Shown here in pieces: positions 33,260 through 43,910 of a stretch of 64,000 nucleotides of DNA. The position numbers and the translations under genes are program-made. The stretch covers positions 38,747,478-38,811,477 of the forward strand of contig JAJKFL010000006.1 of NCBI GenBank assembly GCA_021186555.1, in the 5' to 3' direction. This DNA is from Reticulitermes speratus. Its lineage: Eukaryota; Arthropoda; Insecta; Blattodea; Rhinotermitidae. The notes below the pieces were generated by a model. The model saw nothing but the letters and a program-made list of their open reading frames with translations. It made no database searches and had not been told where the DNA came from. Position 1 is the stretch's first letter; the number at the start of each line of letters is the position of its first letter.

Positions 33260-33940
33260 GAAGGGGCAATTTTATAACACCCGTTTATATGACTCTAATA
33301 TATTATTAGGACAAATCATACAATGTTTTAAATCATGGATTCCACAATTTTATCTTGAATTTAAGTATATAGTACCGTTTTTGCATGATCGTATTTGGAA
33401 AAGTTTCGAATTTCCGCTTGTTGTTTTATATTGCACAATATGACAATCGCCCAGCTAGGTCAAAATAATTTGTAGATAGGAAAAACGGTTGGAGGTGTCA
33501 CAACCTCACTGTGAGCAGTTAGTTTCCTTTAATGGTACACAAAATATACAGGTGGAAACACGATATTAAAATAATGTTACACCTAAATATTCATGGCCTC
33601 TAACCTTGAGGAAGAGGAGAAGAAAGAGGAAGTAAGAAACAGAGAGAAGGGCAAGAAAGAAGGAACGTCATTAAATTCGCGCGCACACAAATGTATATAT
33701 ATATATATATATTACACGCATAAATGTAAAAATATGCTTGTCTTCTATTCTGTCACTATAGACCTATAGACCTATGTTTATTAGCTGTCATAATCAACAG
33801 ACATTATGAACAGGAACAGATGATGACAGAACTAGCTTGATGATCTGCTGTTTTGTATTAACACAAATAAGATGGGAGTGTTGCGTTACTTGTACCGTAC
33901 ATTTTTAATTATATATATATCTTATGCAGACAAATGTACA
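33260..33940. other. unassigned; purine-rich and (TA)n patches
   Basis: AG-rich stretch 33605-33670 and (TA)n at 33692-33711. No gene. Confidence 0.4.
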
Positions 33941-33978
33941 CTGTTTTATGTTATTTAACACAATTTTTATTAAATGCT

Positions 33979-34021
33979 GCCCAACATGTTTCTAGCCTAT
34001 ATAAGGCTCATCTTCAGGGGC
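33979..34021 (-). ncRNA. hammerhead ribozyme motif, left arm
   Basis: Minus strand: stem I GCCC/GGGC, CTGAAGA, stem II AGCCT/AGGCT, GAAA, CATG, then TT; the base at the cleavage position is U, which is allowed. Core complete. Confidence 0.78.
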
Positions 34022-34206
34022 TCTTTCGTTGAAATTACAACAGCAATATTATTGGTATTGAAAAGTATATAAAGTTCTTAAAATGCCGTTAGATGTACCT
34101 GGTTATTGATATCTGTAACAGTCATTCTGCTTTCACTATAGATTTGTTGTAGGCCTACAGTGAAAACAGAATGACTGTTACAAGCTGTTGTAATTTCAAC
34201 AAAAGA

Positions 34207-34249
34207 GCCCCTGAAGATGAGCCTTATATAGGATAGAAACATGTTGGGC
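34207..34249 (+). ncRNA. hammerhead motif, right arm, stem II weakened
   Basis: Same as the left arm except that stem II reads AGCCT/AGGAT, breaking one pair. Stem I GCCC/GGGC and both cores are intact. Confidence 0.7.
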
Positions 34250-34309
34250 AGCATTTAATAAAAATTATGTTAAATGACATAAAACTGTGTACATTTGTCT
34301 GCATAACAT

Positions 34310-35315
34310 ATATATGGGAGTGCTGGTTGGAGTTATGAAGAGGAAAACAAGACAGTAGGAATAAAGGGCGCTAACTGAGTCGTTGGTATTTAACGAGTAA
34401 ATAAGTACACTGTACATCACGACATTTGTTTCCGGGCTGCACGTGTACAGAAATTATGCTCCAGATTTAATAATGACAATTCAGAAAGTTCCCGCTGGTA
34501 TTTCAACGGATGTAACAAGCCTACTGCTCGAATCTGGTGGATGCAAACACGATGTACATGGCTGTAACGTGTTGCTGGGTAGCAAGCTCACTTCTTCAGC
34601 ACAGCTCAGCCGCCAGGTTTCAGTAGCCTTACAGTACGCTAATAACAATAAAACGTGAATCACAATGGTACGTTCAAATAGGAAGGTAAGCCGACTCGCA
34701 AAAAGAACGACTACTTGAGATCCTGTGATACGGGACGTTTATGCAAAAAGCCAAGATGAATCTGAACTAATACACACAGCTCAATCACAGTTCGTATACA
34801 ACATACCCAAAATCGCTCTTTTCAGAAGCTGGGAAAGGAGATTAATTAAATTTCATTGAAGCTTGAAATGAAGCGTGAACAACTACGTCGGCGCCTGTGA
34901 ATCAGACTTGCTAATAACTTGATGGTAAGCTCGAAAATTAACTGTTTTTTATTGGATTTAGGTTCAACGCAAATTGAGTTAGAACACGAAACAGAGTCCT
35001 GCAATGCCGACTCAATTATTTATATCACAAAAAAGAGTGACTGAGTCACTGCTACGTGAGTAGCAGCGGAAGGTGGTCAATACTTTCTCACGAATGTTTT
35101 ATTTGCGTCCAATCAACTTACATTTTACCTATTTCCAGCTATTTGGGAATGACGTCACATATATCTTCTATAAATTTAAAGTTATAATAACTCATATTTA
35201 TTTCTGTGTACATGTCCAGCAGCTGAGAAACAGCCATCTAACAAACGATTTGGTGCTGCAAATATTTGTTCTTAAGTTTACTGTATGGGCAGCGTGCTGA
35301 CATCAGGACTGCGCA
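34310..35315. other. unassigned sequence
   Basis: Nothing recognised. Confidence 0.4.
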
Positions 35316-35319
35316 AGTA

Positions 35320-35630
35320 CAAAGGTTCAGCAGGATAGTTCAGTCTAGACACTATGCTATGGGTTGGAGGACTGGGGAATCGGGATTAGATTCCCAACGA
35401 ACGCAGAAATTTCCTCTTCACCACTGGGTCCGGACCGACTCTGGGGCTCACACACTCTCTTAACGGGGACCTCCTTTTTCGGCAGTAAGGTGGCCTGGAC
35501 GTGAAGCTGACAACTGACAGCCATCTAGTGTCAAAGGATAGGAAAGACTGGAGCTATAATCCACTCCCGCACACGTCACCATGCTGTGGTGCTTAACTGA
35601 GCACAGAGACTACTTAACTTATTTTGCAAC
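35320..35630 (+). repeat. SINE-C copy, plus orientation, diverged
   Basis: Head AGGATAGTTCAGTCTAGACA, B-box GGATTAGATTCCCAACG, CTGGGTCCGGACCGACTCTG, GCCATCTAGTGTCAAAGG and GGAGCTATAATCCAC in family C order. Confidence 0.65.
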
Positions 35631-35799
35631 GGGCTAAAATGATTGAGAATTTAGGACATGCATAGAATATAACTTCGTATTTATACAACTCACTTGGTAT
35701 TTTCAAGGCAGTACATTCAAGAGGTTGCAATGCGCGTGACGTATAGCTTGACTAGGAAGAGAAGACAACATGAAAGTACAGTCATCCCCCTGCACGCCG

Positions 35800-36045
35800 T
35801 GAAGACATACGGAGGTGTAGTTCCACTCATGCTTAACCTCTGCACGAGATTGAGGCCAGGGATCAACTTTACGCCCAGACCGCTTTACCCCCCACCCACC
35901 AGGGAAGAGCCCCCGTTACTCATTGACTAGGAAGGGGTGGGCCCCAAAACATTCTTAACGCTTTGGTGAGGAAAATAAGTTCCTGCCCCTGCCGGGAATC
36001 GAACCACAGTTCCTCAGTATTCCAGAGATATAAAGAAATTTGATG
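35800..36045 (-). repeat. SINE-C copy
   Basis: GGAGGTGTAGTTCCACTC, CAGACCGCTTTACCCCCC, GGGTGGGCCCCAAAAC, CTGCCCCTGCCGGGAATCGA (reversed B-box). Confidence 0.8.
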
Positions 36046-36372
36046 GGGAAATTTCTGGTCAAGCGAACATTTGAAAGACTGTAGAGGTGGAAGGATAACA
36101 ATATACAGGCTGTTTCGCATGAGGTGTGCCAAACTTCAGGATATTATTATGTGAGCTGTTTTAAGTAAAAACTGCTATACCAACATACGCCCGATTATGG
36201 ACTATTATGCCGTTACGAGTATCTTATTGTGCATGCATGGCTGTGACCGAAAATTTTACAACATGTATGTTTTTTCATACTCTAAAAATAAAACGAAAGT
36301 TACGTGTCAGATAACACCACAAAATAAAGATATCCATTAAGTCTTAAGCTATTTTACATCATGTGTCTAATA

Positions 36373-36664
36373 AAAGCAAAGCAACCCCATTACAGGCCTG
36401 GACAGGCCCTTTGGGATCCAGGAGGTTGAGGCTCCTAGATTTCTAGACAATCGGCACATGAATGTGGTAAGGTTGTCAGGCCTACACACTGGCCGCCTTT
36501 ACCCCCTAGGAAATATTCCTGGTACTCTTTTCTGTTAGAGGCTGAATCGACCCAGGGCCATAATGCGACCGAAAGGATTATGTCAATGAAAAATTCCAAT
36601 TGAACCCGCAGCATTTCCGGCTTGTAGCGCAGTGCCTCAATCAACTGCGCCACCGCGTGCCCCC
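36373..36664 (-). repeat. SINE-B full copy, first of a tandem pair
   Basis: Flanked by TCATGTGTCTAATA on both sides (36359-36372 and 36665-36678). On the minus strand the head is GGGGGCACGCGGTGGCGCAG and TTGATTGAGGCAC. The B-box is lost within a deletion, and the body matches 39972-40277. Confidence 0.9.
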
Positions 36665-36678
36665 TCATGTGTCTAATA

Positions 36679-36974
36679 AAGGTAAAGCAACCCCATTACA
36701 GGCCTGGACAGGCCCTGAGGGGTCCAGGAGGTTGAGGCTCCCAGATTTGTAGACAATCGGCACATGAAGGCACATGAAGGCACCGGCCGCCTTTATCCCC
36801 CAGGAAATATTCCTGGTACTCATTTCTGTTAGAGGCTGAGTCGACCCCAGGGCTACAGTGCGACCGAAACGATTATGTCAAGGAATTAATTCCAATGACA
36901 CCATCGGGAATCGAACCCGCGACGTTCCGGTTTGTAGCGTAGTGCCTCAACCAACTGCGCCACCGCGTGCCCCC
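36679..36974 (-). repeat. SINE-B full copy, second of a tandem pair
   Basis: Again bounded by TCATGTGTCTAATA (third copy at 36975-36988). It has an intact reversed B-box GGGAATCGAACCCGCGAC and a small duplication GGCACATGAAGGCACATGAA in the body replacing part of the usual text. Confidence 0.92.
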
Positions 36975-37254
36975 TCATGTGTCTAATACCATCACAAAAC
37001 AAAGGCAGAAATGAAGTTTTAAATTACTGTATGTACAACATCAAAAGAAAATTGCGTCAGATAATATCAAAAGAGAAAGATATACATTTTTTGTTACGTT
37101 GCCGAGTTAGTTACGTTAGTTAACACAGTTCTGCCGTTTCACTGTGGAAGAGAAACATCAGTTTTGCTTATATAATATCGAAGAACGTCAATTTTCTCTT
37201 ATGTTACTCTGACGACCGTTGAAAATAACCTCAACCTTTCTGTATGCACAATTC

Positions 37255-37440
37255 TACGCGTCTCAAAGATAATTTGTTGCCATTCTGATAATTTCATAAT
37301 TTTCCTTTATGCGGTCTGCGGACTTCATCATTCGATGCAAGAATTCTCTTGCCTGCGATTTTTGCCAGTGGACAATGCCCTTCACGTGCTCCCACAACAA
37401 GCAGTCACGGGGAATGAGATCTGGTAACCTCGCAACTAGG
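37255..37440 (-). pseudogene. transposase C-terminal fragment of the host element
   Basis: Minus-strand reading: RLPDLIPRDCLLWEHVKGIV, then HRMMKSADRIKENYEIIRMA and a stop. PDLIPRD-LLWEHVK corresponds to the DDE_3 motif SPDLTPCDFFLWGHVK; the final catalytic Asp (RD) is kept. Most of the N-terminus is absent. Confidence 0.75.
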
Positions 37441-37659
37441 CCTATGGACAGAAACGAATATCAGGTACGTAGCCGTAGCGTTTGCCACAGTTGGGCGTAG
37501 GCCTAAAAGTGGTTCAAAAGAACTGATACCGTACAGTAACGTACAGTGTCTCAAAGTATTAAAGTTCTCTTAGCGCTGTCACCGTTGGCATTTGTTTCTA
37601 AAAAAGACTCACATAACATCCTGAACTTTGGCACACCGTAAGCGAAACACTCTGTATGC

Positions 37660-39400
37660 AACTATCTATACTGAAATAGGTTTGAGACTGAAGGTGGATG
37701 CAACTGGTTCAGGATGGCGCTCATAGACAGGAATACTGACTAGAAGAATGTCCTCTAATTTACGCCGAAGTCTTCAGTCGGTGCCTTTTACTTCAGGTTT
37801 CTCGACCAGATTTTTGTACGCTCGTACTGAAGACCAGTACCGTAGATAACCGGTTGGGTGCGGCCCGCTGCTCGATAATCGGGGCCCCCAATAATTATTA
37901 TCGAAATTACTCCCACATGTCATAACAGGGATCCAGAATACTGCCTTGTGTGGGAAGAATGGAATCCAGGCCGAAAGGATCCACAGCAAAGTTTAGTGTT
38001 CTGTACGTTCGGGGACCCCAGGGCAGCGGTGTCTGCGGGGGTCTTAACACCACTGCTTGAAGTTCTAATGTAAAATAATTAAAATGCATTTAGTACGGAC
38101 CTTGAATTTCTAATTTCGTTCAAAAAGGCTAATTTTGTAGTAGGAACAGGCTGAACTGGAAACCTCTCCATCAGGTGCCAAGGAGGCCAACTCAACTTGT
38201 ATCGCACTGTGTCAGCTGAATTTGTTTGGTGCAGTGTCACGTTGCGACCGACGATTGGTCAGTCAGTCCGTTTTGGTGTTCAGCCCCACGTGTGCGTTCG
38301 TGGTCAGGTCTGTCTCTATGTGGAATACGTATCTATCAGACTCGGGGCTTACTCTGTGACGAGAGGGCGTGTCTGTCCGCTGTTATGAGTCACCGTCTCT
38401 ATCGGTTGGGCGTATATAATGACAGAATAACCGACCTTGGTATTGCTGAGAAAGACTGGTGGCAAAGTTGTGAATCCGCATTACCGTCAAGAGCGCCTAC
38501 GCTATGTTTATTATTTGTGCCCCAGTAGCCTAGACTCCATTACATGCGGTCGGTGGATCGATATAGCGCAGGTCATGGTGACGTAGGGTCGCTTGGCAGG
38601 CACTTGACGTAGGTCATGTCGGGCACAGACGCTACACAGGCAAATTAACAGGCCTTCGGACCTGCCTGTTCCGAGAAAATAGGGCAAGGGAATCGATTAT
38701 TACCTTGGACACTTTTGCGTCTGCCGCAGATTTTAAGGCAGCCTGAGTTATGTTACTTCTCACCGCGCAAGCCAGGGTTCAACAGAGGGAAGGTTATGTG
38801 GCATTTGCAAAGGACAAAGTGTTACTGGGGCAGACACTTCTCCTATCAATTTGTTTATCCCGTCAGTATCATTCCACCGATATTCCATAGCCACTTATCT
38901 ATCAATCAGAGAATAGGCACACCAGGTCCACGAGACAGTTTAAACCCATCACGACAATAGAAATATATTATGGGTTTTGCGTGATTCTCGTTATAAATAA
39001 CGAGTATTTCTCTAAATAGCTTTAACCGGTTGGTTTCTGTAATGCGTTGGAATGTGCTTTCTAGAGCTAGGAACGTTTCTGAATATACTTAGGTAAAATC
39101 CTAACCTCAAATATTTGAGCAAACAATTTCCACAGTTAAATTTCTGAACAATGAAATTCATCGTGGCTTAAAAAGCATGTGGCCCCGACTGTCGTGTTTG
39201 TCACTAAGCAGCACTATACACTTGCCTTCTGAGTATATTTCAGCTCATATAAATTTGATTTGGTCTGCAGAAGACTGTGTTGGCCACCGACATGACTGGG
39301 TACATGGAACAATGCCTCGCTGTGAAAAACTTTTAGTCCAACATGCGTTTGCAGGACGGGCACATCAGGGTTAGACTTTCGGCAGGAGGAGAGGTTTTTT
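37660..39400. other. unassigned sequence
   Basis: The plus frames at 38197-38528 (63 and 100 residues) show no known motif. No repeat recognised. Confidence 0.35.
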
Positions 39401-39404
39401 CGCT

Positions 39405-39560
39405 TCCTCAAAGCGTCCACATCCGCCCTTGGGCACACTCAGTCCCATATCAATGGGTATCGGGGAATATTTTCGCAGGAGTAATGCAGCCAGGCCGTGA
39501 AGCTGACCGTTCACCTCCATCTAGTAACGAGGTTAAGAATGCGTGCAGCTATAGGCCTTC
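39405..39560 (+). repeat. SINE-C 3' half fragment
   Basis: AAGCTGACCGTTCACCTCCA, TCTAGTAACGAGGTTAAGAA and GCAGCTATAGGCCTTCG in plus orientation. A similar scrap is at 54840-54910. Confidence 0.55.
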
Positions 39561-39697
39561 GTCCACTTACTGATATTTCATTGTACAGCGCTTAATTAAG
39601 CATAGGAACAACTTTAGTCTATTATTGGTTATCAGCCTCTCTGAACTATCTGCAGTATTGCACACACTGTCGTGGTAAATTCACTAATCAATCAACT

Positions 39698-39958
39698 TTT
39701 TTTTTCTATGGCTCGACAGCCCTATATGGGCCTGGGCCTCCTCGTTTAGTCGAGGTTTCATGATCACACATTTTAGACACACCACAGTCGGTAGGACTCC
39801 TCTGGACGAGGGACCAGCTCGTCGCAGAGACCTCTAACTGACAACACACAATACTCACAAGAGAGACATCCATGCCGCCGGTGGGATTCGAACCCACGAT
39901 CCTAGTAAGCGAGCGGCCGAAGACCCACGCCTTAGACCGCACGGCCACTGGGATCGGC
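39698..39958 (-). repeat. SINE-A full copy, 12-bp target duplication
   Basis: AATCAATCAACT is exact at 39686-39697 and 39959-39970. T run (poly(A) on the minus strand), reversed B-box GGGATTCGAACCCACGATCC, head CTTAGACCGCACGGCCACTG. Confidence 0.95.
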
Positions 39959-39971
39959 AATCAATCAACTA

Positions 39972-40277
39972 AAAGGTAAAGTGGTCCCATACAGGCCTTG
40001 GCAGGCCCTTAGGGCTCCAGGAGGTCGAGGCTCCCAGGTTTTTAGACAGTCGGCACATGAAGGTGGTAAGGTTGTCAGCCCTACGCACCGGCCGCCTTTA
40101 CCCCCCAGGAAAGATTCCTGGTACTCATTTCTGTTAGAGGCTGAGTCGACCCCAGGGCCATAGTGCGACCGAAACGATTATGTCAATGAAAAATTCCAGT
40201 GACACCATCGGGAATCGAACCCGCGACGTTCCGGTTTGTAGCGTAGTGCCTCAACCAACTACGCCACCGCGCGCCCC
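39972..40277 (-). repeat. SINE-B full copy, immediately after SINE-A
   Basis: 3' end AAAGGTAAAGTGGTCCC, GGCACATGAAGGTGGTAAGG, central domain CCGGCCGCCTTTACCCCCCA, GAGGCTGAGTCGACCCCAGG, reversed B-box GGGAATCGAACCCGCGACG and head TCAACCAACTACGCCACCGC. It starts 1-2 bp after the SINE-A target duplication. Confidence 0.95.
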
Positions 40278-40279
40278 AA

Positions 40280-41170
40280 TCATACGTGAATATCCACGTT
40301 TTCCTGTCTTTGTGTTGTCCTGTGTAAGTCCAGATCTTGTCATTGACCTATCCGCCTACCAAGGAGTCTTACAAAGTAATTAAAATTTCACGTTTCCAAA
40401 GTTAATTTTGAATTGGAAAAGGCCAACGTGCCTAATCCGTAAAGACGGAAGAGAAAGAGCAAGAAGATGTAACACACATTACAACATTCATTGTAAGAAC
40501 AAACACGGTCAATTAAACTTACGGGTACAGAGTGAATTTTGTTAACACCCGTCACTTATACCAGTAAGATAATTCTTAAATCCACAGATTTAGCCCGTCC
40601 GTTACAGGTAACGGAAGTCTAGAAACATTGACGTGTACCGACATTAATTCAAACGTCACCTTAGATAGTCTCGATTTCATTCCTGGGTAGCAACTTCTTG
40701 TGGTGAAACAGTCTGCCGATACACTAACAATGCCACTCTACAACACAGTGCCCATGTAATGCGCAAAAAGTCGCTCAACAGGCTTATACTACTTCACACA
40801 GAGATTACATTAGCAGCTGTGATAAGTGTACACAGATTTTAATGGTCATAATTTAGTCACATAATCACACAGACAATGAAATATAAAGCAAGAAATAAAT
40901 ATAGCAAGAAAGAAGGAAAGAAAGACGCAGGAAGGAAAAAAAGAACGAAGAAAAACAAGGGCGAAAGAACAGAGGCGGCTGGTTGTTCGGCCAGCCGGTT
41001 ACAATGCAGACGATCCAACACTTGACGTCACGTCTGTTCGTTTCTGCACGATTGCTGTAGCGCCATTGCCAGCTGCACTGAAAATCACAAAGCCACGTGA
41101 CATTGGACGTTATTATGGCCTTACTAAGAAGATTGCTGTCTTCTGAAATGTGACGTCGTGTACGTTGATA
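40280..41170. other. unassigned; purine-rich tract 40893-40975
   Basis: AAGAAAGAAGGAAAGAAAG-type tract. Nothing else recognised. Confidence 0.4.
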
Positions 41171-41174
41171 GATA

Positions 41175-41221
41175 TCTACCGATGTTATGGAGGAAACTGC
41201 TGCCTCCATCCTCAGAGTAGA
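41175..41221 (-). ncRNA. hammerhead-like motif, GUC class, core mutated
   Basis: Minus strand: stem I TCTACT/GGTAGA pairs 6 bp with one wobble, CTGAGGA, stem II TGGAGG/CCTCCA (6 bp). The second core reads ATAAC in place of GAAAC, then ATC. Preserved stems and a decayed core imply an inactive relic. Confidence 0.55.
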
Positions 41222-41734
41222 AGAGAGAGCCACAGACATATGTAGACGCAGGACCGAGGCTGTGCTGAGGTTGGTAGATCCTTTGCTGATAAAATGTCTC
41301 CCGGAAGATTACCCATTTAATACCCATTGGCTACTACATAATCCGCCAGGTTTAACATAAAAAATTCTGCATTGTATCCACACAGTGTACTTGTTTAATT
41401 TGCTTCACACAAGTCATTTTTTTTCCTATACAGCATCAATAGAAACATTCTGCGTTCTCTGTGAGGTGCAAACTGAATCCTTGTATAGTATTTTAAAAGT
41501 AGTATTATAGTATTATAGTAATTTTAGTCTTCAAAAGATTATGCTGTTATCTCTGAGGTAATTTGTTATTATAACCGATAAAAGTGGATCAAAACTATGA
41601 ATTATAAATGCGTGTGGTTATTAGTAAATGTTTAAATTTATTGACGCAGCCTGATCTCTCCATATACAGAGTAAAAAAATAAACATCACGTTACAAACAG
41701 CAGACTGCTAATAAGAGGAACATATGCCCTGGAT

Positions 41735-41940
41735 ACAGCCGTTCACTACACCCATCTTCCCATCTGCGCCTATGTCTTTCAAGTTATCTCTTCTTTTCAG
41801 GATTTCCGGTTATAACTTCGTGCGCATTTCTCATATTTACTATGCGTGCTACATGTCCCAACCATCTCATCCACCTTTATTTATCACCCTAATCATATTT
41901 AGTGGACAATATAATTTATGAAGCTCCTCTGCTCCAAAAT
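41735..41940 (-). mobile_element. RTE-like LINE fragment
   Basis: The plus strand shows TATGCGTGCTACATGTCCCA and CACCCTAATCATATTTAGTG, aligning with 21.3 kb text (TACATGCCTCGCCCACC, GAATAATATTTGGTG). No frame survives. Confidence 0.7.
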
Positions 41941-41944
41941 GTCC

Positions 41945-42095
41945 TGACCACCTCTACAGCCCACCCAGCTTCCTATTCAAAGGGCACCGAGGTTCTTTCC
42001 TGGGGGTAAAAAGGTCGGAGTGTAAAGTTTACCACCTACTCCACCTTGTGACAAGGTTAGGAATAAGCGGAGCTATGCCTCTGCTGCCTCTATAT
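41945..42095 (+). repeat. SINE-C 3' part
   Basis: CAGCCCACCCAGCTTCCTAT, CTGGGGGTAAAAAGGTCGG, AGGTTAGGAATAAGCGGAGC in plus orientation. No tRNA head. Confidence 0.7.
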
Positions 42096-42099
42096 GTAT

Positions 42100-43370
42100 A
42101 CATGATGTGGACGGGGTCAACTTCACGTTGTTGAATTAATTACGCAGCCATGCTATCATCTTACCTCTACCATGCTCTCCGAAGAGGAAATCCTGCAACA
42201 CTCTCTTCCGGCTTATACTTTTCTGTCGGCTCAGCTTCCACTGAGCCTGATATAGGCCTCTCTTATCACTGCTAGCTACGTCTTTCTCTTTCCTTATCCG
42301 GAACTTAATTCTGCGACCTCGGGTATTGCCATTACCACACTTATTTCAGATATCTGTAATTTCTTTTCTTTGCACACAGTTATTGATTCTGATGTTACAC
42401 AACCGTGCTACTCCAACTGCGTCTTACCACATGGGATGACGTGAATAGAGGAGGAACAGGTATAGATTTGGCAGGAGATTGTCATGGCCTACTTGTACAT
42501 ATTGGGTAGACACCTCAAACGTGCGGTGGTGTCGTATTTTTCCCTCTTACACAACCGCTTCGTTGTATATTTTTTCCCAAGTGATCATAACAAAGGTCTT
42601 GCCATTTAACGCTGTTAACGTGTGCGGGTTAGAAACAGGTGTTCCATACACAGGCAGAGAAACACAACTGGGAGAGTGCAATAACTCTATGCAGCAGGCG
42701 AGACGACAGCAGCTTCGGAGAGGAACCATAAGACGGTTCTTTCGCTTATCTTGTTTTCTGCTCATCACTGTGCTCAGGAATAAACTTTGCAGCGACAAAT
42801 AATGACTGTGATCGGTTAAGACTTTGAGATTAAGTGTAATAAACACGTTTATTTTGAATAAGACATAATGAAATCCATACTAGGATCAGAATAAGAACAA
42901 ACACAGATCCCCCCCCACCCAATCCGTCCGCCTAGCAACTACCACCCTTCTGCGTGCGCGTCCCACTTACACCAGGTGTCAGTTGTATTTATTTCTATTT
43001 CGCGTTCTTGCTTAGTTACTGGTGTTGAAGGAAGGGTGGTTTCAATGTAGGTCAGGAGAAGGAGTAGAAGGCGGATCTAACTACCACAATTCGTGTTCAT
43101 TCTGTCTCTGATCCGAGTCTAGGCAGTCTAATTAATCGGACCCCTGAAATCGAAATGCTTGTGCTTCCAACATTTACTGTTAAAAAGCTAACACATTCCT
43201 GTCATCAACGAATTATCTTCACCAACAACAACTTCACTGATTAGGCCCAATGGCGCGTTACGTGCCCACCATAGTCTCATTTGATTTTCTTTTGGGTGAA
43301 CCAGAAATCTTGTTCGGATAGAAGTTTCTTTCCGTCCTGTTCCACAGGTTCTCATAATTTATTTATAACT
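42100..43370. other. unassigned sequence
   Basis: Open frames at 42479-42846 on both strands show no motif. No repeat recognised. Confidence 0.35.
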
Positions 43371-43371
43371 C

Positions 43372-43501
43372 CTAACTAACTAACTAACTAACTAACTCCA
43401 TGGAGCAGAGTCCTTCTTGAGAAGCTAACAGGTCGTCAGCTAGTCAAGAAATTCCCCGCGTTTTATGGAACCCGAAGGTTCATTACCGCACTCACAAGAG
43501 C
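43372..43501 (-). mobile_element. RTE-like LINE, 3' terminus only, with (GTTA)n tail
   Basis: (CTAA)n on the plus strand, then CTCCATGGAGCAGAGTCC, GTCAAGAAATTCCCCGCG and ATGGAACCCGAAGGTTCATT. Nearly the same as 21.04-21.16 kb. Only about 100 bp was copied, an extreme 5' truncation. The simple tail defines the 3' end of this family. Confidence 0.88.
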
Positions 43502-43504
43502 CCG

Positions 43505-43900
43505 CATAATTTATTTATATACTCATAAAAATCAGTAAGCATGGCTACTTCCTTTCTAATAACTACATGTTTTCATCGCAGGGTTTAACGGCCTTTATAA
43601 GTGTCATAGACGTATTTCGGCACCTTCACTCCGTCCTCTATTATATTCTATACTTTCCCATACTTATGAGTCCTACTATAAAAAAGTCTTGGCATTATCT
43701 GAAATAGGCTACATAGAATTCCTACAAAAGCTTTATATTTAAAATTTGCTTTATTGGTCATACATTATCTGAACTTTGTTAATTAAGTAAATAATTATTA
43801 ATGTTTTAGTACATGTATTTGTAGAAACAAGTTCTCTAGATAGCAGCACAGCTTATTACATAATATGAGTCTATCAAGTTCGATCTGAGACCAGTGACGT
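43505..43900. other. unassigned sequence
   Basis: No gene or repeat recognised between the LINE 3' end and the foldback element. Confidence 0.4.
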
Positions 43901-43910
43901 TATTTGAAAT

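Larger units (their letters stand above)
33945..34305. mobile_element. PLE-derived foldback unit with a hammerhead in each arm
   Basis: Arms about 33945-34035 and 34190-34305 share GTACACTGTTTTATG, TTTTTATTAAATGCTGCC and GGCTCATCTTCAGGGGCTC. A second inner inverted pair is AACAGTCATTCTG. The two hammerheads point outwards. No open frame. Confidence 0.8.
36106..37654 (-). mobile_element. Tc1/mariner-type transposon with TIRs, carrying two SINE-B copies
   Basis: The ends CAGGCTGTTTCGC (36106 on) and, inverted, CAGAGTGTTTCGC (ending 37654) open an imperfect terminal repeat of about 45 bp that includes GGTGTGCCAAA and TTCAGGAT. TA flanks both sides (36104-36105, 37655-37656). The minus-strand interior retains a transposase fragment (37255-37440). 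Without the SINEs the element would be about 0.95 kb, so much of the transposase is deleted. Confidence 0.85.

Noticed and set aside
36900-36970. Possible tRNA gene because of a perfect B-box
   Set aside because: The B-box GGTTCGATTCCCG belongs to SINE-B. No 7-bp acceptor stem or full cloverleaf could be drawn. The same holds for all B-boxes seen.
38197-38528. Two overlapping plus frames of 63 and 100 residues
   Set aside because: No motif, no homologous copy in the window, no splice signals that make sense.
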